From the NCBI GenBank assembly GCA_024103355.1, contig JAGFIU010000017.1, positions 1 through 41,301 of the forward strand: a stretch of 41,301 bases of DNA, read 5' to 3'. Positions 8,570-14,692 of this stretch are shown here, one piece after another. Numbering within the stretch: the first letter of the stretch is position 1; every line of letters begins with the position of its first letter. The translations under genes were made by a program, and so were the position numbers. The notes under the pieces were generated by a model. It saw only the letters and a list, made by a program, of their open reading frames with translations, was not told the DNA's origin and ran no database searches. Source of the stretch: Bacteroidota bacterium. Its GTDB lineage: Bacteria > Bacteroidota > Bacteroidia > NS11-12g > UBA955.

Positions 8570-8629
8570 AATTTTTGTCATGCTGAGTGATTTGCGGTAG
8601 CAAATCGTATCGAAGCATAGACAAAAATT
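8570..8629. repeat. Repeat A, copy 1 (near-palindrome)
   Basis: Outer arms AATTTTTGTC-ATGCT and AGCAT-AG-ACAAAAATT pair with a one-base bulge. An inner stem GATTTGC, loop GGTA, GCAAATC (8589-8606) gives a long cruciform-like structure. It resembles the REP-type GTCATGCTGAG...CGAAGCAT elements that I know to be scattered through Bacteroidota genomes. Confidence 0.85.
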
Positions 8630-8633
8630 CCAG

Positions 8634-8952
8634 ATGCTGAGATGGTTGCGGTAGCAAATCGTATCGAAGCATGGCAAAAATTCTAGATGCTGAGATGGTT
8701 GCGATAGCAAATCGTATCGAAGCATAGACAAAAATTTTGAAAGGGAGTTTGAGCTTCTTCCTCTGCTCGGCATCCTTCGATACATTTTCGCCTTAGGGGC
8801 GAAAACACTCAGGATGACAACTTACGATACGGAAGTCAGGATTTTTGTCATGCTGAGATGGTTGCGATAGCAAATCGTATCGAAGCATAGACAAAAATTA
8901 TAGATGCTGAGATAGTTGCGGTAGCAAATCGTATCGAAGCATAGACAAAAAT
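8634..8952. repeat. Repeat A copies 2-5 and repeat B copies 1-2
   Basis: A copies 2-5 (8634-8682, 8687-8736, 8841-8899, 8904-8952) share ATGCTGAGAT(G/A)GTTGC and GTAGCAAATCGTATCGAAGCAT or one-base variants (GATAGCAA in copies 3 and 4). Their inner stem is shorter than in copy 1 (TTGC/GCAA). B copy 1 (8737-8819) follows A3 directly, and B copy 2 (8954-9034) follows A5. B contains a hairpin with arms CATCCT...AGGATG and TTTTCGCC, loop TTAGG, GGCGAAAA (8771-8816 in copy 1), which is also REP-like. Confidence 0.85.
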
Positions 8953-9224
8953 ATTGAAAGGGAGTTTGAGTTTTTCTCCACTCTGCATCCTTCGATACAT
9001 TTTCGCCTTAGGGGCGAAAACACTCAGGATGACAGTTTGTTCCGTTTCGCTCCAATAAAAAACATTGAAAATTCTGTGAGGAACGATACGGAACCGGGAT
9101 GACAAGCACGTCACGGAACTCGGAATAATCGTTGGGTTATTGTTTTCTTTGTGTTTGCTGTTTAGTACCGAACACCACTTATAGGTTACTAAAAAAGGTA
9201 TTCAAAACGCTACAAGTAAATAAA

Positions 9225-9232
9225 TATCTTTG
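9225..9232 (+). promoter_or_regulatory. -7 promoter element for GDP-fucose synthase
   Basis: TATCTTTG, a full TAnnTTTG match, ends only 8 nt before the ATG at 9241. Transcription would start at or within a few bases of the start codon, so the message is probably leaderless or nearly so. Confidence 0.55.
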
Positions 9233-9240
9233 CAACTGCA

Positions 9241-10170
9241 ATGGAGAGAAATGCTAAAATTTATATTGCCGGTCATAGAGGGATGGTGGGTTCTGCCGTG
9301 ATGCGACATTTAGAAAAGTTAGGTTATACTAATTTTGTTTATAGAACTTCAGCAGAATTAGATCTGAGAAATCAGCAAGCAGTGGCAGATTTTTTTATCA
9401 AAGAAAAACCGGATTATGTATTTCTTGCTGCGGCCAAAGTGGGTGGTATAATTGCCAATAACACATACAGAGCAGAATTTATCTATGATAATCTGCAAAT
9501 TCAAAATAATATAATACACCAATCATATTTGAACGGAGTAAAGAAACTGATGTTTTTCGGCTCTTCGTGTATCTATCCCAAATTAGCAGAACAACCACTC
9601 AAAGAAGAAAGTCTGTTAACAGGTCCTCTTGAACCTACCAATGAACCTTATGCCATAGCAAAAATAGCCGGTATCAAGATGTGTGAAGCATACAGAGAGC
9701 AATATGGATGTAATTTCATCAGTGTCATGCCAACCAATCTCTATGGTTTGAATGACAATTATCATCCTCAAAACAGTCATGTGCTACCTGCTCTTATACG
9801 AAAATTTCATGAGGCAAAAGTTAATCAAACTCCTTTTGTTGATATATGGGGCACAGGGACTCCTCGAAGAGAATTTCTTTTTGCAGACGACTTAGCAGAT
9901 GCTGCGGTTTTTTTGATGTTAAATTATCACGATAAAGGTTTTGTCAATATTGGTTGTGGCGAAGATTTGTCTATCAAAGAACTTGCTGAAATTGTTCAAA
10001 ACATTATAGGATATAAAGGTGAATTAAGATTTGATTCGACCAAACCGGACGGAACTCCCCGAAAACTAATGAGCGTTGAAAAACTATTTTCATTGGGTTG
10101 GAAACCTAAAGTGAATCTGGAAGAAGGGATTGGTATTGCATATAGAGATTTTTTAGAGAGGAACATTTGA
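9241..10170 (+). CDS. fcl: GDP-L-fucose synthase (epimerase/reductase)
   Basis: 309 residues, normal length. It turns GDP-4-keto-6-deoxy-mannose plus NADPH into GDP-L-fucose, a sugar donor for surface glycans. The extended SDR fold is clear: G-H-R-G-M-V-G-S-A near residue 9 binds [12 protein letters not shown] follows, the S-S-C-I-Y-P motif holds the active-site Ser and Cys, and Y-A-I-A-K gives the catalytic Tyr and Lys. The next gene, a glycosyltransferase, starts inside this gene's stop codon, so the two are co-translated and the transferase may use fucose or a related sugar (inference). The GDP-mannose 4,6-dehydratase that makes the substrate is not in the window. Confidence 0.95.
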   Translation: MERNAKIYIAGHRGMVGSAVMRHLEKLGYTNFVYRTSAELDLRNQQAVADFFIKEKPDYVFLAAAKVGGIIANNTYRAEFIYDNLQIQNNIIHQSYLNGVKKLMFFGSSCIYPKLAEQPLKEESLLTGPLEPTNEPYAIAKIAGIKMCEAYREQYGCNFISVMPTNLYGLNDNYHPQNSHVLPALIRKFHEAKVNQTPFVDIWGTGTPRREFLFADDLADAAVFLMLNYHDKGFVNIGCGEDLSIKELAEIVQNIIGYKGELRFDSTKPDGTPRKLMSVEKLFSLGWKPKVNLEEGIGIAYRDFLERNI

Positions 10171-11144
10171 AAAATTTCTGCATCAAATATCTGAGCGATG
10201 GACCCAAAAACACAGGGGGCTATTATCACGAAAGTTTTTGGTTTGAACAACTACAAGATTACTATGCAGCTAAAGGTTTTAATATTACGGCTATAGAAGA
10301 AAGAGCAAAAGACTATCACAAGGGTTTTATTAAGCGATTCAAGTGGTTTTGGCATTTATTTAAAATTGCCAAAGCAGATGTTGTACTTGTACCCGGCAGA
10401 TGTGCTATGCCCGTGCTATTGAGAAACTTTTTTTCAAAAAGAAAAGTAATGGTAGTTTTTCATTCACTCAATTCAAAAGGATTAAGAAAGAACAGGGTTT
10501 TGTCTTTCTATTATTCCGTTATTTTTAAACTTGTTCGCATAAAAAGCAACTACAGCCTTGTGGTAGTTGCACAATATTGGAAAGCATTTTTCTATGATAA
10601 AACCCGAATCCCTATTGAAAGGATTCTGCTACTACCCAACTTGTTCGACCCAACAGATTATATCCATTTTCAAACCAAAAATAAACAAAAAAACATCCAC
10701 CTGGGAATGTGGTCAACCAAATTGGATAAATCAATTTATGAGATAGCCTCCCATTTGAGCCACAAAGGTTATTATTGTTTTTTTACAACTCCTGATGATA
10801 TAATGTCATTGGGTTCTTATGGATATGATATCATTTATTGTAAAACTCAAAACGAGTATAAAGAACGGGTTGCGAATGCACTATTCACTCTAACCATTTC
10901 AGCTATTCCTGAGGGCTGGCCAAGGGTGGCCCATGAAAGTTTTTTGCTCGGAACTCCGGTAATAGCTTTCAACAATGCCGGTTTAAGTGAACTAATTTAT
11001 GAAGCAAACGGATATATACCAAAGAATACCATTGAGCTATTAGAGATTATTGATTCGCTCGAAGATTGGGAGCTATCGGGAAGATTTGTACAAAAATTTC
11101 ATATTAATCAGGCTCAAAAAATCCTTGCAACTTGTGGATTATAA
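10167..11144 (+). CDS. Glycosyltransferase, GT4-like (GT-B fold)
   Basis: 325 residues beginning at a TTG codon that overlaps the TGA of the preceding gene (TTGA); there is no better ATG, since the next in-frame one would remove the N-terminal strand. The C-terminal half shows the GT4 donor-binding pattern [21 protein letters not shown] then N-A-G-L-S-E-L-I, with the conserved Glu that contacts the sugar nucleotide. The N-terminal half contains a likely acceptor-side region with many basic residues and short hydrophobic stretches, suggesting contact with the membrane. Acceptor and sugar are unknown; fucose is plausible from the neighbour. Its TAA stop shares the palindrome TTATAA with the stop of the convergent gene. 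Confidence 0.8.
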   Translation: MKNFCIKYLSDGPKNTGGYYHESFWFEQLQDYYAAKGFNITAIEERAKDYHKGFIKRFKWFWHLFKIAKADVVLVPGRCAMPVLLRNFFSKRKVMVVFHSLNSKGLRKNRVLSFYYSVIFKLVRIKSNYSLVVVAQYWKAFFYDKTRIPIERILLLPNLFDPTDYIHFQTKNKQKNIHLGMWSTKLDKSIYEIASHLSHKGYYCFFTTPDDIMSLGSYGYDIIYCKTQNEYKERVANALFTLTISAIPEGWPRVAHESFLLGTPVIAFNNAGLSELIYEANGYIPKNTIELLEIIDSLEDWELSGRFVQKFHINQAQKILATCGL

Positions 11145-11546
11145 TAGCTCTCTGAGCCTTTTTTCTATCCGTTCTTGTGAATGATCTTTGCTCTCATAGC
11201 GTGTTCTTTCAACCCCATCTTTAAGTAGGATTATAACAGGAAAACCGCGCACAACATAGTAACGGGCAATATTCTGGTTATTATCAAAATCTACCTTGGC
11301 AAAATAAACTGAATCAAATTCAGCTTTTATGGCAATTGACTCTAATTTGGGCAAAATATCAAAGCTATTCTTGTCCCATGAATTATAGAAAAAGATGAGT
11401 GAAACCCCGGATTGAGTTGCTCTTTCGAGTTCATCAAAATTATCTTTATCCGGTATTATGCTTTTGGAGGGGTCAAAAAGCGGCTCTTTTTTGCATGACC
11501 CCAAAAGGATAAAAAGAGATATGATAAAAAGATATACCGACTTCAT
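11139..11546 (-). CDS. Thioredoxin-fold lipoprotein lacking the CxxC cysteines
   Basis: 135 residues from the ATG at 11546. A longer frame exists, but a TAATTTTG promoter lies inside that extension and the shorter form begins with a lipoprotein signal: hydrophobic stretch, then L-L-G-S-C-K-K (lipobox Cys about residue 18). The mature part has a thioredoxin fold with a strand ending F-F-Y-N-S-W-D-K-N-S where W-C-x-x-C is expected, then K-V-D-F-D and R-G-F-P-V-I-I-L with the cis-proline. Both redox cysteines are therefore missing. It may bind a partner in the periplasm or act as a non-redox scaffold. It lies downstream of pnuC but has its own promoter. Confidence 0.75.
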   Translation of the reverse strand: MKSVYLFIISLFILLGSCKKEPLFDPSKSIIPDKDNFDELERATQSGVSLIFFYNSWDKNSFDILPKLESIAIKAEFDSVYFAKVDFDNNQNIARYYVVRGFPVIILLKDGVERTRYESKDHSQERIEKRLRELL

Positions 11547-11555
11547 TTTCGAATG

Positions 11556-11563
11556 CAAAATTA
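11556..11563 (-). promoter_or_regulatory. -7 promoter element that fixes the lipoprotein start
   Basis: On the minus strand TAATTTTG fits TAnnTTTG and ends 9 nt before the ATG at 11546. It argues for that start and against the longer frame reaching 11597. Confidence 0.5.
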
Positions 11564-11617
11564 GTTTGTATGTTGCATAAATGATGTTTAGAAACATAGA
11601 TAAATCAAATAAAAACT

Positions 11618-12202
11618 TTATTGCTTAACGGATTTAAGCCAAGAAACCAACCCATAAACAGACATCAGTGTAAAAATAATTCCGAGAACAGAATACAAAT
11701 GCAATCCTTTTACAATAAATAAACCGAGCGATATCGGGTTAACCACTAACCAATAATACCAACAAGAGAGGATTTTTTTTGCTTCCAAAAATGTAGCAAT
11801 AATGGCAAAAGATGTTGTGAACGCATCTATATAAGGGAAGTGAGCTTGGGTGAAATTTTTAAAATACCACCCTGTAATGAATGTTAAGATAAAACCTGTT
11901 AATAACAAAACGACATGAATACCCCATTTCAATTCGGTGATGGTATTTTTTTTCTCATTTTGTTGTTCATTTTGTTTTTTTAACCTAATCCACTTCCACC
12001 ATCCATAAAAGCCGAGTATTACATATAAAATCTGCAAATATGATTCGGAATATAGTTTCTCCTCATAAAAAAGAATACTTGCCAAAAAAGCACCCACAAT
12101 TCCAAAACTCCAAGCCCATACTTTTTGTCGTGCTGCACCAATAATAAACACCAGAGAACAGAAAACAGAGACTATTTCAATGGGATTTGAGAAAAAATCC
12201 AT
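11618..12202 (-). CDS. pnuC: PnuC-type nicotinamide riboside (or related vitamin) transporter
   Basis: 194 residues from the ATG at 12202; a TTG three codons upstream is the only alternative. PnuC proteins are seven-helix facilitators that let nicotinamide riboside in, trapped by phosphorylation inside the cell; close relatives carry thiamine. Hydrophobic helices alternate with family motifs: G-F-Y-G-W-W-K-W at about residue 65, the W-Y-Y-W-L-V-V-N-P segment, and Y-G-L-V-S-W near the C terminus. A Lys/Gln/Asn/Glu-rich cytosolic loop (about 75-95) separates the helices. It lies 12 bp after uppP and is presumably in its operon. No kinase or NadR gene is nearby, so nicotinamide riboside as substrate is inferred from family only. 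Confidence 0.85.
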   Translation of the reverse strand: MDFFSNPIEIVSVFCSLVFIIGAARQKVWAWSFGIVGAFLASILFYEEKLYSESYLQILYVILGFYGWWKWIRLKKQNEQQNEKKNTITELKWGIHVVLLLTGFILTFITGWYFKNFTQAHFPYIDAFTTSFAIIATFLEAKKILSCWYYWLVVNPISLGLFIVKGLHLYSVLGIIFTLMSVYGLVSWLKSVKQ

Positions 12203-12214
12203 TTTGTTCAATTC

Positions 12215-13012
12215 TTAGACAATTGCCAATTCATACTTAAACAGCAAAAGACAAATAATAATACCACCCACAACAATCCTATACCAACCAAACCACACAA
12301 ACCCTTTGCGTGTGAGAAACGAGATAAATCCTTTGATAGCAATCAATCCAACAACAAATGAAACAATATTTCCAATCAAAAGCACATTGATATCATGATT
12401 GGATAGTACCAATCCATCTGATTTCAGATACTTGAGCAGTTTATAACCTGTAGCAGCCAACAGAGTTGGGACTGCAAGAAAGAAGGAGAACTCCGCAGCA
12501 TTTTTACGATTTAATTTTGCAGCCAATCCACCAACAATAGTAGCTGCAGAACGACTGGTTCCCGGTATCATCGCCAAAACCTGAAAAAGTCCAACCGTCA
12601 AAGACTTTTTATAATTCATCTCTTGATTGGGATTATTCTCGTTCTCTTTGAACCAACGATCAACGAACAAAAGGAGTACGCCACCAATAAAGAGTGTAAT
12701 ACCAACCGTCAATGGACTTTCTAACAAGCTATCAAGCAAATCATCAAACATAAATCCAAAAACGGCAGCAGGAATAAATGCAATCAACAAGTATAGATAA
12801 AACAAGAAAGATTTGAGAAACCTTTTCCAATAAAGCACTAAAACAGAAAGAATTGCACCCGGCTGGACTGCAATGGTATATAATTTAACAAAATCAGTTG
12901 GTTCAAGTCCAAGCAGAGCGGTTCCAACAATCAGATGTCCGGTAGAAGAAACAGGCAAATACTCTGTAAGGCCTTCTATAATGGCAAGTATGATTGCCTC
13001 AAAATAATTCAT
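12215..13012 (-). CDS. uppP: Undecaprenyl-diphosphatase UppP (BacA)
   Basis: 265 residues, normal for the family. This integral membrane enzyme removes a phosphate from undecaprenyl pyrophosphate so that the lipid carrier can be reused for peptidoglycan and surface glycans; overproduction gives bacitracin resistance in other bacteria. Both conserved active-site motifs are present: E-G-L-T-E-Y-L-P-V-S-S-T-G-H at residues 13-26 and P-G-T-S-R-S-A-A-T-I at about 144-153. Roughly eight hydrophobic helices are visible. It sits between DUF3098 and pnuC in a row with ftsX, an order seen in many Bacteroidota, and supports the lipid II pathway whose other enzymes are encoded by murG and the dcw genes here. 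Confidence 0.96.
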   Translation of the reverse strand: MNYFEAIILAIIEGLTEYLPVSSTGHLIVGTALLGLEPTDFVKLYTIAVQPGAILSVLVLYWKRFLKSFLFYLYLLIAFIPAAVFGFMFDDLLDSLLESPLTVGITLFIGGVLLLFVDRWFKENENNPNQEMNYKKSLTVGLFQVLAMIPGTSRSAATIVGGLAAKLNRKNAAEFSFFLAVPTLLAATGYKLLKYLKSDGLVLSNHDINVLLIGNIVSFVVGLIAIKGFISFLTRKGFVWFGWYRIVVGGIIICLLLFKYELAIV

Positions 13013-13026
13013 TTTCTAAACCAAAA

Positions 13027-13302
13027 TTATTCGGCTGACCCGGAGTTGTCATCGGATGATTTTGCTATGATTGAATAGATAGCAAGTCCAAATCCTAACA
13101 TAACCACTATGGGTGCAATGGTTAATTGTCTGCTTTTCACATCTACAACATTTCCGTTACTGCCTGCCATAAGCATAAAGCCAATGACGACAATCACTGC
13201 GCTTGCAATCAGAAGCAGATAATTTTTTTTGTTAAAAACCATGGGTTCGGTTGTTTTTGTAGTTTGTGGTTTGTTTGGTGTTGTTTTATTAGTTTTAGCC
13301 AT
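13027..13302 (-). CDS. DUF3098 small membrane protein
   Basis: 91 residues. A Thr/Lys/Pro-rich, positively charged N terminus (1-20) is followed by F-N-K-K-N-Y and two hydrophobic helices (about 27-46 and 62-80) joined by a short loop, then an acidic tail (S-S-D-D-N-S-G-S-A-E). This matches the DUF3098 family, which in Bacteroidota is regularly found between ftsX and uppP. Its function is not known. The location, 30 bp after the ftsX stop and 14 bp before uppP, suggests a part in envelope or division work, but that is guilt by association only. Confidence 0.85.
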   Translation of the reverse strand: MAKTNKTTPNKPQTTKTTEPMVFNKKNYLLLIASAVIVVIGFMLMAGSNGNVVDVKSRQLTIAPIVVMLGFGLAIYSIIAKSSDDNSGSAE

Positions 13303-13311
13303 AATAACAGT

Positions 13312-13345
13312 CCTTTTAGTATAGTTTTCCTTTTAGTATAGTTTA
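13312..13345. repeat. 17-bp tandem duplication at the end of ftsX
   Basis: CCTTTTAGTATAGTTT(T/A) occurs twice head to tail (13312-13328 and 13329-13345). The second copy carries the ftsX TAA stop and the last codons; the first lies just downstream in the gap before DUF3098. Confidence 0.95.
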
Positions 13346-14196
13346 TTGATATCTAATCTTAAATATTTTCTGCAAGCAAAATAAGTAGCCGGCAAAATAA
13401 TGATAATTGAAAGTAAAATCAAAGCCCCGGCAATCACTACGTAAGGAATAGGGTCTTTGAACTGTAACAATCCTTCAAAAGTCTGGTTTATCCAATACAA
13501 AATACTTGCATTCAATGCAATGGCAAAGAGAGCTCCGATAATCCCCTGAATGAGGTACATTTTCAGAAATGGTTTGATGATAAATCCATCTGTTGCACCC
13601 ACAAACTGCATACTTTTAATTAAGAATCTTCGAGCAAAAATGTTGAGCCTGATGGTATTGTTGATTACAAACAATGCTGCTAAAAAGAAAACTGAAACCA
13701 ACACAAGCAAAACAATCTCAATGGTTTTTAGATTCTCATTTACCATTGACAATATATTTTCGGGAAAATTGACACTCTCAACAATCTTATTCTTTTTGAT
13801 TTTTGAAACAAATTTATCTACATAATCCTTATTGGTATAATCAGAATTAAGTTTAATAAAAATTGCATGAGGTAATGGGTTATATCCAAGACTTTCAATG
13901 AAATTAATTCCTTGCTCTTCCATTTCCTGTTGAGCTGCTTCATCTTTGCTTACAAACACTGCACTTTTAACTTCTTTCATATCCTTTAGTCTCATACTAA
14001 AGTCTATACCATCCTTCTCTTCAGTTCCCTGCTGAAGGAAAACTCTGATTTCAAAGTTTTCCCTAAAATAATCATCCATTTGATGCGAGAATTGATAAAT
14101 CAAGCCCAACAATCCTGTGAGGAAGAGTACGACACCTATACTCATAACAGTTGGGAGAAACGAAGTACGTTTACGATATTTTTTTTCCTTTGTCAA
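13333..14196 (-). CDS. ftsX: Cell division protein FtsX (permease-like)
   Basis: 287 residues, close to the usual length. FtsX is the membrane half of FtsEX, which links division to activation of peptidoglycan hydrolases in the periplasm. The layout is typical: basic N terminus, first membrane helix (about 17-35), a large periplasmic domain with R-V-F-L-Q-Q-G-T and S-L-G-Y-N-P-L-P (about 36-165), then three helices, with the cytosolic loop carrying F-A-R-R-F-L-I-K-S-M-Q-F-V-G-A-T. Translation starts at TTG (14196); no in-frame ATG exists before an upstream stop, and the next ATG is inside helix 1. FtsE is not adjacent; the ABC ATPase at 38.6 kb resembles MacB/LolD more than FtsE. Confidence 0.93.
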   Translation of the reverse strand: MTKEKKYRKRTSFLPTVMSIGVVLFLTGLLGLIYQFSHQMDDYFRENFEIRVFLQQGTEEKDGIDFSMRLKDMKEVKSAVFVSKDEAAQQEMEEQGINFIESLGYNPLPHAIFIKLNSDYTNKDYVDKFVSKIKKNKIVESVNFPENILSMVNENLKTIEIVLLVLVSVFFLAALFVINNTIRLNIFARRFLIKSMQFVGATDGFIIKPFLKMYLIQGIIGALFAIALNASILYWINQTFEGLLQFKDPIPYVVIAGALILLSIIIILPATYFACRKYLRLDINKLY

Positions 14197-14692
14197 TGAG
14201 TGGGCAAAATAATGAAATAATCAAGCAAGGACAAAAAGTTTTTTATAACAACCAATCTTCAAAGAAATTACAAATAGATGACAAATAACTTAAAACTCAG
14301 CAGAATATTTGCTCGCTCTATTTTAATCGTATGACAATGAAACCCGTATTCTAATGATCCTTCTATATTATCCAAATTTACACAGAGCATTCTTTATGGA
14401 CAGAATTTAATTAATTTACAAAACTATATTCTCTCCGACCCAAACACAAGAGATATTCTTCTGATTCGGATTATGTACTGTAAGTAAAAAAATTGAAGCA
14501 AAAGGATTCAATCAACAATGTTTTGTGTGCTCAGAAATAAGTGTCGTCAGAATATCTTTAAACAACAATTTGAGCATCAATTATTTATAGAGATAACAAT
14601 AAAGTGTCGGATATTTGTTAAAAACTTAGTAAAAAAAAAGCGCGATGGATTTTTAATTTCATAGATTTTTGTGACCTAAAATCTTAACACAA
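14197..14692. other. Intergenic region between divergent ftsX and glnN
   Basis: About 500 bp with no open frame worth calling. On the minus strand TTATTTTG (14205-14212) is one base off the -7 consensus and lies 8 nt before the ftsX TTG. On the plus strand TAGATTTTTG (14662-14671) is a near-match 21 nt before glnN. I see no convincing operator for nitrogen control, no hairpin and no repeat of note, although the length suggests regulatory input to glnN. Confidence 0.55.

Larger units (their letters stand above)
8541..9104. repeat. 564-bp segment bracketed by 27-bp inverted repeats
   Basis: The left arm 8541-8567 and right arm 9078-9104 are reverse complements with one mismatch (core GGTTCCGTATCGTTCCTC on the left). 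All A and B repeats of this locus lie between them. The second locus has A and B units but no such arms. No open reading frame for a transposase lies inside, so if this is a mobile unit it is non-autonomous. I see no clear target-site duplication next to the arms. Confidence 0.7.
8349..9240. repeat. Gene-free block of palindromic repeats between divergent genes
   Basis: About 890 bp without a credible gene. It holds, in order: a CA/CCC-rich stretch, two perfect short hairpins (8461-8482 and 8488-8510), five copies of a repeat of about 50-60 bp here called A (8570-8629, 8634-8682, 8687-8736, 8841-8899, 8904-8952), and two copies of an 80-bp repeat called B (8737-8819 and 8954-9034). The order is A A A B, a short spacer, then A A B. 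The part from 8541 to 9104 is bracketed by 27-bp inverted repeats. Small open frames inside it are translations of the repeats and have no start context. The outer ends carry the promoters of scoA (minus) and GDP-fucose synthase (plus). Confidence 0.93.

Noticed and set aside
8570-9034. CRISPR array
   Set aside because: Units are near-palindromes with unequal spacing and similar, not unique, sequence between them; no cas gene is present.
8430-9114. Short minus-strand open frames with repeated M-L-R-Y-D-L-L type peptides
   Set aside because: They are translations of repeats A and B in the palindromic block; no promoter, no family, and the same peptide recurs because the DNA repeats.
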